The position numbers and the translations under genes were made by a program. Of a stretch of 64,000 nucleotides of DNA, positions 39,920 to 47,603 are shown one piece after another. Each line of letters begins with the position of its first letter. Position 1 is the first letter of the stretch. Below the pieces are notes generated by a model that was not told the origin of the DNA, searched no databases, and saw nothing but the letters and a program-made list of their open reading frames with translations. The DNA is from an uncultured Pseudomonas sp. (lineage in GTDB: Bacteria > Pseudomonadota > Gammaproteobacteria > Pseudomonadales > Pseudomonadaceae): the NCBI RefSeq assembly GCF_913777995.1, contig NZ_CAJYVE010000024.1:1-64000 (forward strand), read 5' to 3'.

Positions 39920-40561
39920 CTAGTTCAACTTCTTGTCGACGTCTGCCAGCAACTGCTGGATTTCCTGGCGCCGCCCGGCGTCGGCCACTTCCCGGCCCGG
40001 ACGCGGTGCGGCCTGCAGGGCCTGCTTCAGCGCATCCCTGGCTTGAGCATAGTGCCCCTGGCGGAACAGATGATCACCCCAGAAGTACAGGGTATCGATG
40101 CCTTGCGGGTTGATCTTGAGGGCCTGCTGCAAAAGTTTGTCGGCCTTGTCGGCATCGCCGAAGCCCACCGGCCAGCCCGGCACCCGATCATAGAGCGCCG
40201 CCAGGCTGGTGTAGGCCGAGCCTTGCAGAGCCTGCGGGTCGATGGCCATGGCCTTTTCCAGTTCCTCGCGGGCCAGCTTGACCTTGCTCAGCGCACCCAG
40301 GCCGCCCTGGGCACCGGCCCAGCTGCTATGCACGATGCCCGACCAGATCCACGCCTCGGCAGCAGCGGGCCGCTCGCGGGTGAAACCTTCGGCCTGTTGC
40401 GACAATTGCTCGAAGGCGGCTGCGCGCTGCGCTTCGGGGGTCTGGTACTGGATCTTCGCCCACTGTTGCTGGATACCGGCCAGGCGTTGCTGGTCGGCGT
40501 TGTCGAGGGCCCAGGCCGGCAGGCTGAGCAGGCAGGCCAGGGCGATCAGGGGATATTTCAT
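39920..40561 (-). CDS. periplasmic TPR-repeat protein
   Basis: The 213-residue protein starts MKYPLIALACLLSLPAWALD, a Sec signal peptide cleaved after Ala18. The mature part is helical with tetratricopeptide-like units (AREELEKAMAIDPQALQGSAY, ADKLLQQALKINPQGIDTLY, ARDALKQALQAAP). It overlaps the SDR stop (ATGA) and precedes the response regulator by 10 bases. It probably serves as a scaffold in the periplasm; the partner is unknown. Its position between cytoplasmic enzymes and the sensor genes hints at a link between the pathway product and sensing. Confidence 0.85.
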   Translation of the reverse strand: MKYPLIALACLLSLPAWALDNADQQRLAGIQQQWAKIQYQTPEAQRAAAFEQLSQQAEGFTRERPAAAEAWIWSGIVHSSWAGAQGGLGALSKVKLAREELEKAMAIDPQALQGSAYTSLAALYDRVPGWPVGFGDADKADKLLQQALKINPQGIDTLYFWGDHLFRQGHYAQARDALKQALQAAPRPGREVADAGRRQEIQQLLADVDKKLN

Positions 40562-41367
40562 GGCTGGCGGGGTCCTTGTGGGTCGTGGGCACTGAACTGG
40601 CGGATCAGCGGCAGGTGTTTGCGCAGGCCGCGGTCGATCAGCGCGGGCAGCAGGTTGTTGATGCGCACGAACAAGCGCTCCGGCCAGCCCAGGTACAGCT
40701 CGGTGCGGTCGCCGGCAATGGCATGCACCACTGCGCTGGCGACCCGCACCGGGTCGTCCACCTGGGTATTGAGCGCCGCATTCAGGGCTTGGGCGGCGGA
40801 GCTGTTCATGCCGGTGCGGGTCGCCCGTGGCGCCACGTACAGCACATGCACATTGGAGTCGGCCAGCTCGCGACGCAGCGCCTCGGAGAAACCGCGCAGA
40901 CCGAACTTGCTGGCGCAGTACGCGGCATAACCGGCATAGCCCAGCGATCCGTAGGTGGAGCCGACATTCACCAGCATCGCACTGCCGGCCTGCTTGAGGC
41001 CCGGCAGCAGCTGGCGGGTCAGCAGCATTGGCGCCAGCAGGTTGATCTGCAGCATCGCCTCGATGTCGGCTTCCGGCAGCTGTTCGAGCATGGCGAAGTG
41101 GTTGACGCCCGCGGCGTTGATCAGCAGGTTGAAACCGTCCATGCCCTGGCTGGCGGCCAGCACCCGCTGGCGCCCGGCTGCAGTGCCCAGGTCGGCCTCC
41201 AGCCACCGCAGGCGCTCCGGGTAGAGCTTGAGCAGCGGCTCCAGTGCCGCACCGCTGCGCGACACCGCCAGCACCCGGGCGCCCTCGGCGCACAGCGCCG
41301 CCGCAATATGCAAACCGATGCCACCGCTGGCCCCGGTCAGAATCACCCGCGCATCATGCAGCTGCAT
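40558..41367 (-). CDS. short-chain dehydrogenase/reductase
   Basis: The 269-residue NAD(P)-dependent oxidoreductase has TGASGGIG (residues ~11-18), INAAG, and the catalytic Ser...Tyr-x3-Lys in NVGSTYGSLGYAGYAAYCASK. A C-terminal extension after about 215 (ELYLGWPERLFVRINNLLP) is typical of the SDRs that act on lipid-like substrates, near a membrane-associating helix. The ATG at 41367 overlaps the upstream gene by 14 bases, indicating strong coupling. The substrate is inferred to be an acyl or polyketide-like intermediate from the operon partners. Confidence 0.9.
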   Translation of the reverse strand: MQLHDARVILTGASGGIGLHIAAALCAEGARVLAVSRSGAALEPLLKLYPERLRWLEADLGTAAGRQRVLAASQGMDGFNLLINAAGVNHFAMLEQLPEADIEAMLQINLLAPMLLTRQLLPGLKQAGSAMLVNVGSTYGSLGYAGYAAYCASKFGLRGFSEALRRELADSNVHVLYVAPRATRTGMNSSAAQALNAALNTQVDDPVRVASAVVHAIAGDRTELYLGWPERLFVRINNLLPALIDRGLRKHLPLIRQFSAHDPQGPRQP

Positions 41368-42040
41368 GGCAGTCTCCAGACGACAGTGCATCACCGTCGG
41401 GCAAGGTTTCGAACATGGCGGCGTACAGGCGGTACACCACCTTGCAGGCATGGATCACCGCCTGCTGGTCGGCCGGGTCGTCGAGGCGGTCCATCAGCTT
41501 GCGGAAATGCTCCATGTGGCCGATGTCCAGGCTGCCGTGCGACTGCAGGTAGCTGAACGCGGTTTCCGGCAGGCCCAGACGGGTCTTGATCGCCCCGGCG
41601 GCGTGGGTGGCCAGGGCGATGCTGGTGCCTTCCAGCACGTTGACCATGCCGAACAGCCCCACCGGGTTGCCACGCGCGACCTGGTCGTAAAGGAACGCCA
41701 CCATCAGTTCGATCGGCAGGCTCGGGGTGCCATCGCGTACCGCGTCGGCATCCGCGCCACAGGCGCGCAGGTCGTTGAGAATCCACTGCTCGTGGCCGTA
41801 TTCCTCTTCGATGTACTCGCACACCGCGCCGCGCAGCCACTCCAGGCGGGTCGGCAGGCGCGCGCCGCAGGCCATCATCAGCGGTACGGTATGCCGCACG
41901 TGGTAGAACGCCTGGGCCAGGAACGCCTGGTAGCTCGGCAGAGTGACCTCGCCGGCCAGCGCCTTGCGAATGATCGGCTGATTGAAGAGCGCCTGGCGCT
42001 CCTGCTCGGTGGCGGCTTGCAGTTGCTGGAAGAAACTCAT
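41354..42040 (-). CDS. heme-oxygenase-fold (TenA/diiron oxidase-like) protein
   Basis: The 228-residue all-helical protein is of the TenA/PqqC/heme-oxygenase-like superfamily. Candidate metal ligands are Glu78-80 with His83 (EEEYGHEQ), Glu137 (VLEGTS), and His168, Asp172, His175 (HGSLDIGH, i.e. H-x3-D-x2-H). This resembles the arrangement I recall for heme-oxygenase-like di-metal oxidases such as CADD and UndA, which oxidise acyl or amino-acid substrates. The start overlaps the AMP-ligase stop (ATGA). It lacks features that would make it a thiaminase, and no thiamin genes are nearby. Confidence 0.8.
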   Translation of the reverse strand: MSFFQQLQAATEQERQALFNQPIIRKALAGEVTLPSYQAFLAQAFYHVRHTVPLMMACGARLPTRLEWLRGAVCEYIEEEYGHEQWILNDLRACGADADAVRDGTPSLPIELMVAFLYDQVARGNPVGLFGMVNVLEGTSIALATHAAGAIKTRLGLPETAFSYLQSHGSLDIGHMEHFRKLMDRLDDPADQQAVIHACKVVYRLYAAMFETLPDGDALSSGDCHAAA

Positions 42041-43515
42041 GAGGCGATGTCCTCGGCGGCAGGGTTGGCAATGAGCAAATGCTGGTAATGCGCGATGATC
42101 GCGTCGCGGCGCGGGCGTCCGTTGCTGGTGAGCATCCCGTTGTCGGGAGTGAACGGCTGGTCCAGGCGACTCCAGGCATGCACCTGGGCATAGCCCGGCA
42201 GGGCCTGGTTGGCGCGTTCCACGGCCTCCTGGATCTGCGTGTCGGCGCTGGCCGGATTCAGCGGCCACAGCAAGGCGTGATTGCGCGGTTGCGCCTCGCC
42301 GTACACGAAGGCCTGGGCGATCACACCGCCCTGGGTCAGCTCGGCCTCGATCCATTCCGGATTGACGTTGCGGCCGTAGCTGGTGATGAACTGGTTCTTC
42401 TTGCGACCGTGTAGGTACAGGTAGCCGTCCTCGTCGAACTGGCCGAGGTCGCCGGTCGGCCACCACACCGGCACGGCCGAGGGGTCGCCCAGGTAGCCGA
42501 GCATCGCATTGCTGCTGACCAGCACTTCGCCGTCGTCGGCCAGGCGTACCTGCACGTGGGGCAGCGGCTTGCCGACACTGCCCGGCCGTTGCAGACCGGG
42601 GCGGTTGAGCGATACCACCGAGGCGCATTCGGACAAGCCATAGCCTTCATGCACTGGCAGGCCCAGGGCGAGGGCGCGCTTGAGCAACGGCGTGCTGACC
42701 CGGGCACCACCCACCGCCAGAAAACGGAACCAGCCTGGCGCCAGATAGCCCTGCTCGGCAGCGCCAACCAGCACCTGCAGCAGTTGCGGCACCAGAATCA
42801 GGCTGTCCGGGCGGCGCTCGGCCAGGATGGCCAGCAGCGCCTGCAGGTCCAGGCTCGAAGCGCCCTGCAGGCCCAGGCGCTGCTGCGAAGGCAGGCTAAC
42901 GGTCGCGCCCAGCCACAGCGCCGCGTAGCAGCCGACGTTTTCCAGCAGCACGGCCAGGGGCAGCAAGGCCATCTGATGGCTGGCACCACTGGCCTGGGTG
43001 GCGGCCGCCAGCGCCTGGGTCACGCCGAGGATGCCGGCCGCGCTCAGGCACACGCCTTTGGGCGTGCCGGTCGAGCCGGAGGTGTAAGTCAGCTTGGCAG
43101 TACCGGGCGGCAGCGACGTGTGCGCCCGCTCGCGGAACCAGAACAGGCCGGCGCGGTGATAGCCGATGGCTTCCAGTTCGGCGTCATGCGCCAGGTCGGC
43201 AAGCACGGTGTACACCTGGCTCTGTTCCAGGCAGTGACGGCGCTGCGCTGCGGTGAAGAACGGCGGCAAAAGAATGCAGGGAATCTCTTCGAACAGCGCG
43301 GCCAGGTCCCACAGCAGGGTGTTGGTGGCGTCGGCCAGTGCCAGGCCCAGCGAACTTGCCTGTACATCACGCAGCCACTCACGGCGCAGGTCGATTTCGG
43401 CTTGCAGGCTGGCGTAGTCGACGCTGCGCTCGTCACCCCACAGGGCGGTAACCAGCGGACGCTCGACAGCGTGTAGCGCCAGGCGCTGTTGAAAGGCATG
43501 CAGTTCAGGCGACAT
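42037..43515 (-). CDS. AMP-binding acyl-CoA synthetase/ligase-like protein
   Basis: This 492-residue ANL-superfamily adenylating enzyme has a P-loop LTYTSGSTGTPKGV at 142-155, the GYGLSEC motif and the TGDLGQFDEDGYLYLHGR hinge. In the C-terminal subdomain the usual catalytic Lys position (LTxTxK or GK) reads LTSNGRPRRDAI, with Arg467 in its place. This could mean altered half-reaction chemistry. It overlaps its neighbours on both sides (11 bases upstream, 4 downstream). It probably activates a fatty or aryl acid for the oxidase/SDR; there is no carrier-protein gene here. Confidence 0.85.
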   Translation of the reverse strand: MSPELHAFQQRLALHAVERPLVTALWGDERSVDYASLQAEIDLRREWLRDVQASSLGLALADATNTLLWDLAALFEEIPCILLPPFFTAAQRRHCLEQSQVYTVLADLAHDAELEAIGYHRAGLFWFRERAHTSLPPGTAKLTYTSGSTGTPKGVCLSAAGILGVTQALAAATQASGASHQMALLPLAVLLENVGCYAALWLGATVSLPSQQRLGLQGASSLDLQALLAILAERRPDSLILVPQLLQVLVGAAEQGYLAPGWFRFLAVGGARVSTPLLKRALALGLPVHEGYGLSECASVVSLNRPGLQRPGSVGKPLPHVQVRLADDGEVLVSSNAMLGYLGDPSAVPVWWPTGDLGQFDEDGYLYLHGRKKNQFITSYGRNVNPEWIEAELTQGGVIAQAFVYGEAQPRNHALLWPLNPASADTQIQEAVERANQALPGYAQVHAWSRLDQPFTPDNGMLTSNGRPRRDAIIAHYQHLLIANPAAEDIAS

Positions 43516-44182
43516 GACAATGAGGCTCCAAGGTCAGGGGCAGACCGTAACGGTCGAACAGGCCCGATTGGCTGAGGTGGTCAAAGCCGGCGCGGATGTC
43601 GCCGATGTGTACGCTGGGCTGGGTGTCGTAGTAGCGGCCCCATTCATGGCGTTGTTCACCCAGGCGCTGTGGGTCGGCAGTGCACAGGGTCACCGGACGC
43701 AGGCCCAGGCGGCGGAAGCTGTTCACCAGCGCGGTGTTGCCGGTGAAGGTCACCCATTGCAGGCCGCGCACGGCCAGCAGCCAGGTCACGGTGATGATGC
43801 TCAGCCGTGCACTGCCCAGGCTGCAGGCGGCCAGGTTGCCGACTTCGACGATCTGTTGGCGATCAGGCTGGAGGCCGCTGCGTTCACCGACCAGTTGCTC
43901 GATGGGCGCATCCAGGTATTGCTCCAGGAACAGCCGCTGCTCGGCCGCCAGACGCACCCCGGCGGCGGCGCACAGTTCACCGTCCGGCCCGCGCAGGCCC
44001 CAGAGTTCGGGCATGAACTGCCGTACCTCGGCGCCGTGGGCTTCGAAGAAACGCTGCTGGATGAAGGTTTCCAGCGCAGCACGCTGCGGCTCGCCGACCA
44101 ATTGCCGTTCCAGGGCCAGGGACGCGCTGCTGCCGTGGCCGAACCACAGGGGACTTGCAAGATTCCAATCGACAGCGGGCAT
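43505..44182 (-). CDS. T_hemolysin family protein (thermostable hemolysin-like)
   Basis: The 225-residue protein starts MPAVDWNLASPLWFGHG. IEQLVGERSGLQPDRQ, IVEVGNLAACSLGSARLSII and WVTFTGNTALVNSFRRLGL match the T_hemolysin family (PF12261), named after Vibrio delta-thermostable hemolysin. The fold looks GNAT/LuxI-like: the EVGNLA strand occupies the place of the ExSRFAV strand of acyl-homoserine lactone synthases. I therefore suspect an acyltransferase rather than a toxin; there is no signal peptide. It is the first gene of the operon, with the regulatory repeat 46-73 bases upstream. Confidence 0.82.
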   Translation of the reverse strand: MPAVDWNLASPLWFGHGSSASLALERQLVGEPQRAALETFIQQRFFEAHGAEVRQFMPELWGLRGPDGELCAAAGVRLAAEQRLFLEQYLDAPIEQLVGERSGLQPDRQQIVEVGNLAACSLGSARLSIITVTWLLAVRGLQWVTFTGNTALVNSFRRLGLRPVTLCTADPQRLGEQRHEWGRYYDTQPSVHIGDIRAGFDHLSQSGLFDRYGLPLTLEPHCHVA

Positions 44183-44212
44183 CGGGGCACCCCCAGAGCA
44201 ATGTGTGGGGCG

Positions 44213-44255
44213 AGTATCAGCAGCGAGTCTTAAGGAAGTCTGAAGAGGCCTTAAT
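44213..44255 (-). promoter_or_regulatory. PmrA-box-like triple repeat and promoter of the 37.9-44.2 kb operon
   Basis: Read on the + strand, CTTAAG (44229-44234), CTGAAG (44240-44245) and CTTAAT (44250-44255) are spaced by 5 and 4 bases, i.e. about one helical turn. The PmrA/QseB consensus is YTTAAK-N5-YTTAAK. On the minus strand a -10-like GATACT (44218-44213) follows, placing the repeats over the -35 region as for an activator. Confidence 0.6.
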
Positions 44256-44302
44256 AAAGGCTGAATGAGTGGAACTGCAGACAGCGGCTGGGGTGATCCG
44301 GT

Positions 44303-44625
44303 AGCAGGCTTCAGCCGCAATACGGCTCAGTCAGACCGGGTAGCAGCGGCTTCAGCCGCGAAGCGACCGCCTGTGCACAACAGATGCAGTGAATTTCCTG
44401 GTGCTTTCGCGGCTAAAGCCGCTCCCACCGGGCCACACCCGCTCAACCGAACGGTATTGGCTTGAGCCGCCAAGCGGGGTCGCCTTAAACCGTTGGAGCG
44501 AGCTTGCTCGCGATGACTGCGTCACGTTCACAACAAATACATGGGTTTTGCCGACCTGTTCGCGAGCAAGCTCGCTCCAACAAAAGCAGGGGGCGCTTGA
44601 CTGACCATTACTGGCTTCAGCGCGG
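44303..44625. repeat. REP/REPIN array, class A pair plus class B pair
   Basis: A truncated class A head near 44307 is followed by a class A inverted pair (about 44343-44428, interior CACAACAGATGCAGTGAA) and a class B inverted pair (GGAGCGAGCTTGCTCGCGA at about 44494-44512, complement at about 44560-44579). Linker motifs lie between. The rest of the 44183-44662 gap is the operon promoter. Confidence 0.85.
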
Positions 44626-44662
44626 ATTTTCGCGGCTGCGCCTAGCGGGCTGCATGCCCGCC

Positions 44663-46432
44663 TCACCCGGCGCGAAAGATCGCCTGCTCCATTCCCTGCG
44701 CCTGGCACAGCATGCGAAAGCGCCCGTGGCGACGATGCAGTGCCTCCGGGGGGCCGTCTTCGATCACGCGGCCGTCCTGCAGCACCAGAATGCGGTCGAA
44801 GCCGGCCAGGGTCGACAGGCGGTGCGCCACGGCCAGTACGGTACGGCCCTGCATCAGCCGTTGCAGGGCCAGTTGCACCATCGCTTCGGACTCCGAATCC
44901 AGCGCCGAAGTCGCCTCGTCGAGGATCAGGATCGGCGCATTCTTCAGGAATGCCCGAGCCAACCCCAGACGCTGGCGCTGGCCGCCGGAGAGCAGCACCC
45001 CGCGCTCACCCACGCGGGTCTGCATGCCCTGTGGCAGCGCCGCGATGAACGTCTCGCAACAGGCATGCCGCGCCGCTTCGGCGATCTGCTGGGCGGTGGC
45101 GTGGGGCTGGCCATAGCCGATGTTCTCTTCGATGCTGCGATTGAACAGCGCCGGTTCCTGGGGCACCACGGCGATCTGCCGACGCAGGCTGTCCTGGCTG
45201 ACCGAACGCAGATCACGGTCGTCGATGAGAATCGCCCCGGCACTGACGTCGTCCAGGCGCTGCAACAGGTTGATCAGTGTCGACTTGCCGCTGCCGGAGG
45301 GGCCGACGATACCCACCTTCTGCCCTGCCGGAATGTCCAGGAACAGATGCTCGAAGGCCGGGCGACCGTCGGCGTGCCGGTAGCTGACATCCACCAGGCG
45401 GATACTGCCGCGCCCGCCGGCCATCTGCTGGCCGCTGTCGTGCAAGGCATGGGGTCGGGCGATGATCGCCAGGGTTTCGGCAATCACCCCCAGTTGCTGC
45501 GAGCTGTCCACCAGCGCCAGGGCCAGGTCCCGCGAGCCATGCAGGATGCGAAAGGTCAGCGCACTGACCATCACCACGTCGCCGGGACTGACGCGTCCCA
45601 GTTGCCACTGCCACAGCGCCCAGCCGAGCATGGCGCCGGCCATCAGAGTCATGCACAGGTCGTGCACCGCGCGGACCTTTTCCAGGTGCAGCCAGCTGCG
45701 CCGCTGAGCCCGTGCTTCGATGCCGATGGCGCGCTCCAGGCGACTGCGCTCGCGCTCCCTGGCCGAGAACGCCTTGATCGTCCAGACATTGTTCACCTGA
45801 TCGACGATCTCACCGCTCACCTGTGCGGCCTGGGTGGCGAACGCCATGTGCAGGGTACGCCCGCGCAAGCCCATCAGGGTGATGACCCAGGCCACCAGCA
45901 GCACGCTGCCCAGCAGGCCGAGGCCCATGGACAACTGCACGCTGAACAGCACGATCACCGCACCGAGGAAGTCCACGCAGGGCGGAATGATCTTCCACGC
46001 CAGGCCGGCGTACAGGTACCCGGCCACACCGCCGGCCGAGGCGATGCGGTTGGCCAGGGCGCCGGCGAAGTGCCCGCTGAAGTAGCCCATGGCGTGGCCG
46101 GTCAGGTGGTGGAACAGGTCGACACGCAGGTCGGCACAGGTGGCCACCACCGTGCGGCAACCCAGGTAGCCACCCAGGCGCCAGAGCAGGTTCTCCAACA
46201 CGATCAGCGCGATGAACAGGCTGAACGGCTGCCAGATGTGCGCACTGCCCGAACCGCCGGCGGCCATGCCGTCCACCAGCAGCTTCATGGCGTATTGCAC
46301 CGCCACTGCGCAGCCGGACGCGCCAACGATCAGCAGCAACAGGCTGCCGAACGCCCCGGCACGTCGCCACACGTAACGCCACAGGAAGGCCAGGGCGCGG
46401 CCCGGCAACGCACGGGGTTCAGTGTTCATCAT
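44663..46432 (-). CDS. ABC exporter half-transporter (MsbA/lipid-glycan type)
   Basis: The 589-residue fused permease-ATPase has six membrane helices (about 25-310) and a C-terminal ATPase with Walker A GPSGSGKST, Q-loop VPQEPALF, signature LSGGQRQRLGLARA, Walker B ILILDEATSALD and switch His in AVAHRLST. Half-transporters of this kind dimerise and export lipids, glycolipids or peptides. The start codon (ATGATG at 46432) overlaps the glycosidase-like gene by 14 bases, so it belongs to that operon and probably exports its product. Confidence 0.9.
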   Translation of the reverse strand: MMNTEPRALPGRALAFLWRYVWRRAGAFGSLLLLIVGASGCAVAVQYAMKLLVDGMAAGGSGSAHIWQPFSLFIALIVLENLLWRLGGYLGCRTVVATCADLRVDLFHHLTGHAMGYFSGHFAGALANRIASAGGVAGYLYAGLAWKIIPPCVDFLGAVIVLFSVQLSMGLGLLGSVLLVAWVITLMGLRGRTLHMAFATQAAQVSGEIVDQVNNVWTIKAFSARERERSRLERAIGIEARAQRRSWLHLEKVRAVHDLCMTLMAGAMLGWALWQWQLGRVSPGDVVMVSALTFRILHGSRDLALALVDSSQQLGVIAETLAIIARPHALHDSGQQMAGGRGSIRLVDVSYRHADGRPAFEHLFLDIPAGQKVGIVGPSGSGKSTLINLLQRLDDVSAGAILIDDRDLRSVSQDSLRRQIAVVPQEPALFNRSIEENIGYGQPHATAQQIAEAARHACCETFIAALPQGMQTRVGERGVLLSGGQRQRLGLARAFLKNAPILILDEATSALDSESEAMVQLALQRLMQGRTVLAVAHRLSTLAGFDRILVLQDGRVIEDGPPEALHRRHGRFRMLCQAQGMEQAIFRAG

Positions 46433-47603
46433 GGTCTCGGCCCGTTGCCGGGGCAAAACGCGCCGCAGCAGCCTGCATCGCCACTTGCAACGGGCGGTGC
46501 ACCGGTCGCCGGCCTTGGGCATCGGGGTAACCGAACAGCCCGGCGGCGCAATAGCGGTCGTTGTCCCAACCGGGGTAGTCGAGAAACGGATACCAGCACA
46601 GCCCCTCGACCGGCACGCCACGGGCCAGGGCAAGCTGCAGCTGGTCGACGATGTAGTTCAGCCAGGGCACCCGCTGCTCGCCCTCGGTGCCGGTTTCCGA
46701 GAGCAACAGCGGGCGCTGGTAACGCTGGTACACCTCACTGAGCATGCCCACCAGCGGGCGGAAGTCCGCGCTGTCGGGCGAGATGCGCGGCCCTTGGAAA
46801 TACCACTGGTTCGCCGGGTAGTAATTGACGCCCAGCACATCCAGGTAGTCTTCACGACCGCCCAGCCCCGGCCAGCGGCGCCCGGTAAGCATGTCCAGGG
46901 CCTGGAACTGCGCCTGGCGGTAGGCTTCGGCGGCGGCGACACGCTCGGCACGCCGAGAGGCAGAAACCACGTTCACCAGCGGCTCGCACTGCATGAAGCG
47001 CGCGCCAGGGTCGACCTCGCGGATCGCCTCGATCGCCGCGATGCTGGCGCGCACCAACTGGTGCTTGAGTTCATCGCCACGGCCCTGGGCAGCGGGCCTG
47101 ATGCCCCCCACCTCGCCGCCTGCCCAGCTCCAGTAGGAGATTTCATTGACCGGCGTATAGAACGGCGCCGCGATGCCCTCCTCGCGCAGCCAGCGTGCGG
47201 CGGCCCCGGCGTAGCGTGCGAAGCGCTCGACGAACGCCGGGCGCCAGATGTCCAGGCCGTCGGGGTAGCCGTAGTGGCACAGGTCCCAGATCACCTGCAC
47301 GCCGCAGGCCTGGGCGGCGCGCAGTTGCGGCCGCAGGCTGCGCCAGTCGTAGCGCCCGGACTGGCGCTCGATCAGGTGCCAGCGCAGGCCATCGCGCACG
47401 CAGCGGATACCCAGCGCGGCCAGTTGCTGGTAGTCCTGCGTGGCCCAGGCCGCATGCCCGGTGGACGCCAGCAGGTCGAGGCGTCGGCCGTCGGCGCGTC
47501 GGTGCGCGGCGCATTCGTAGCCGGCCATCAGGAAACTGCTGAAGATACGCCCTGGCACGTGGCGACCTCCTTGCACGGGCAATGCCGGTTCAGCCTGGCT
47601 CAT
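46419..47603 (-). CDS. glycoside hydrolase-like protein (GH1/clan A type)
   Basis: The 394-residue TIM-barrel protein has acid/base Glu154 in YTPVNEISYW and nucleophile Glu303 in LLLSETGTEG, the pair and spacing of clan GH-A enzymes. Other barrel segments are DGLRWHLIERQSGRYDW and DVLGVNYYP. There is no signal peptide, so it should be cytoplasmic despite sitting in a glycan assembly operon. It overlaps glf by 14 bases and the ABC gene by 14. It may trim or transglycosylate an intermediate; true substrates are unknown. Confidence 0.82.
   Translation of the reverse strand: MSQAEPALPVQGGRHVPGRIFSSFLMAGYECAAHRRADGRRLDLLASTGHAAWATQDYQQLAALGIRCVRDGLRWHLIERQSGRYDWRSLRPQLRAAQACGVQVIWDLCHYGYPDGLDIWRPAFVERFARYAGAAARWLREEGIAAPFYTPVNEISYWSWAGGEVGGIRPAAQGRGDELKHQLVRASIAAIEAIREVDPGARFMQCEPLVNVVSASRRAERVAAAEAYRQAQFQALDMLTGRRWPGLGGREDYLDVLGVNYYPANQWYFQGPRISPDSADFRPLVGMLSEVYQRYQRPLLLSETGTEGEQRVPWLNYIVDQLQLALARGVPVEGLCWYPFLDYPGWDNDRYCAAGLFGYPDAQGRRPVHRPLQVAMQAAAARFAPATGRDHDEH

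Noticed and set aside
41354..42040. Thiaminase II (TenA) or PqqC function
   Set aside because: No thiamin or PQQ genes nearby, and the ligand pattern fits di-metal oxidases better.
43505..44182. Calling the T_hemolysin gene a secreted toxin
   Set aside because: No signal peptide or secretion partner; first gene of an enzyme operon. The family name is kept but the toxin role is not.
44303..44625. Insertion sequence or transposon remnant
   Set aside because: Only REP/REPIN elements are seen; no transposase fragment or target duplication is visible.
44504..46741. A 745-codon + strand open frame over the ABC exporter
   Set aside because: His/Gln/Ala-rich shadow; the minus strand has complete ABC motifs.
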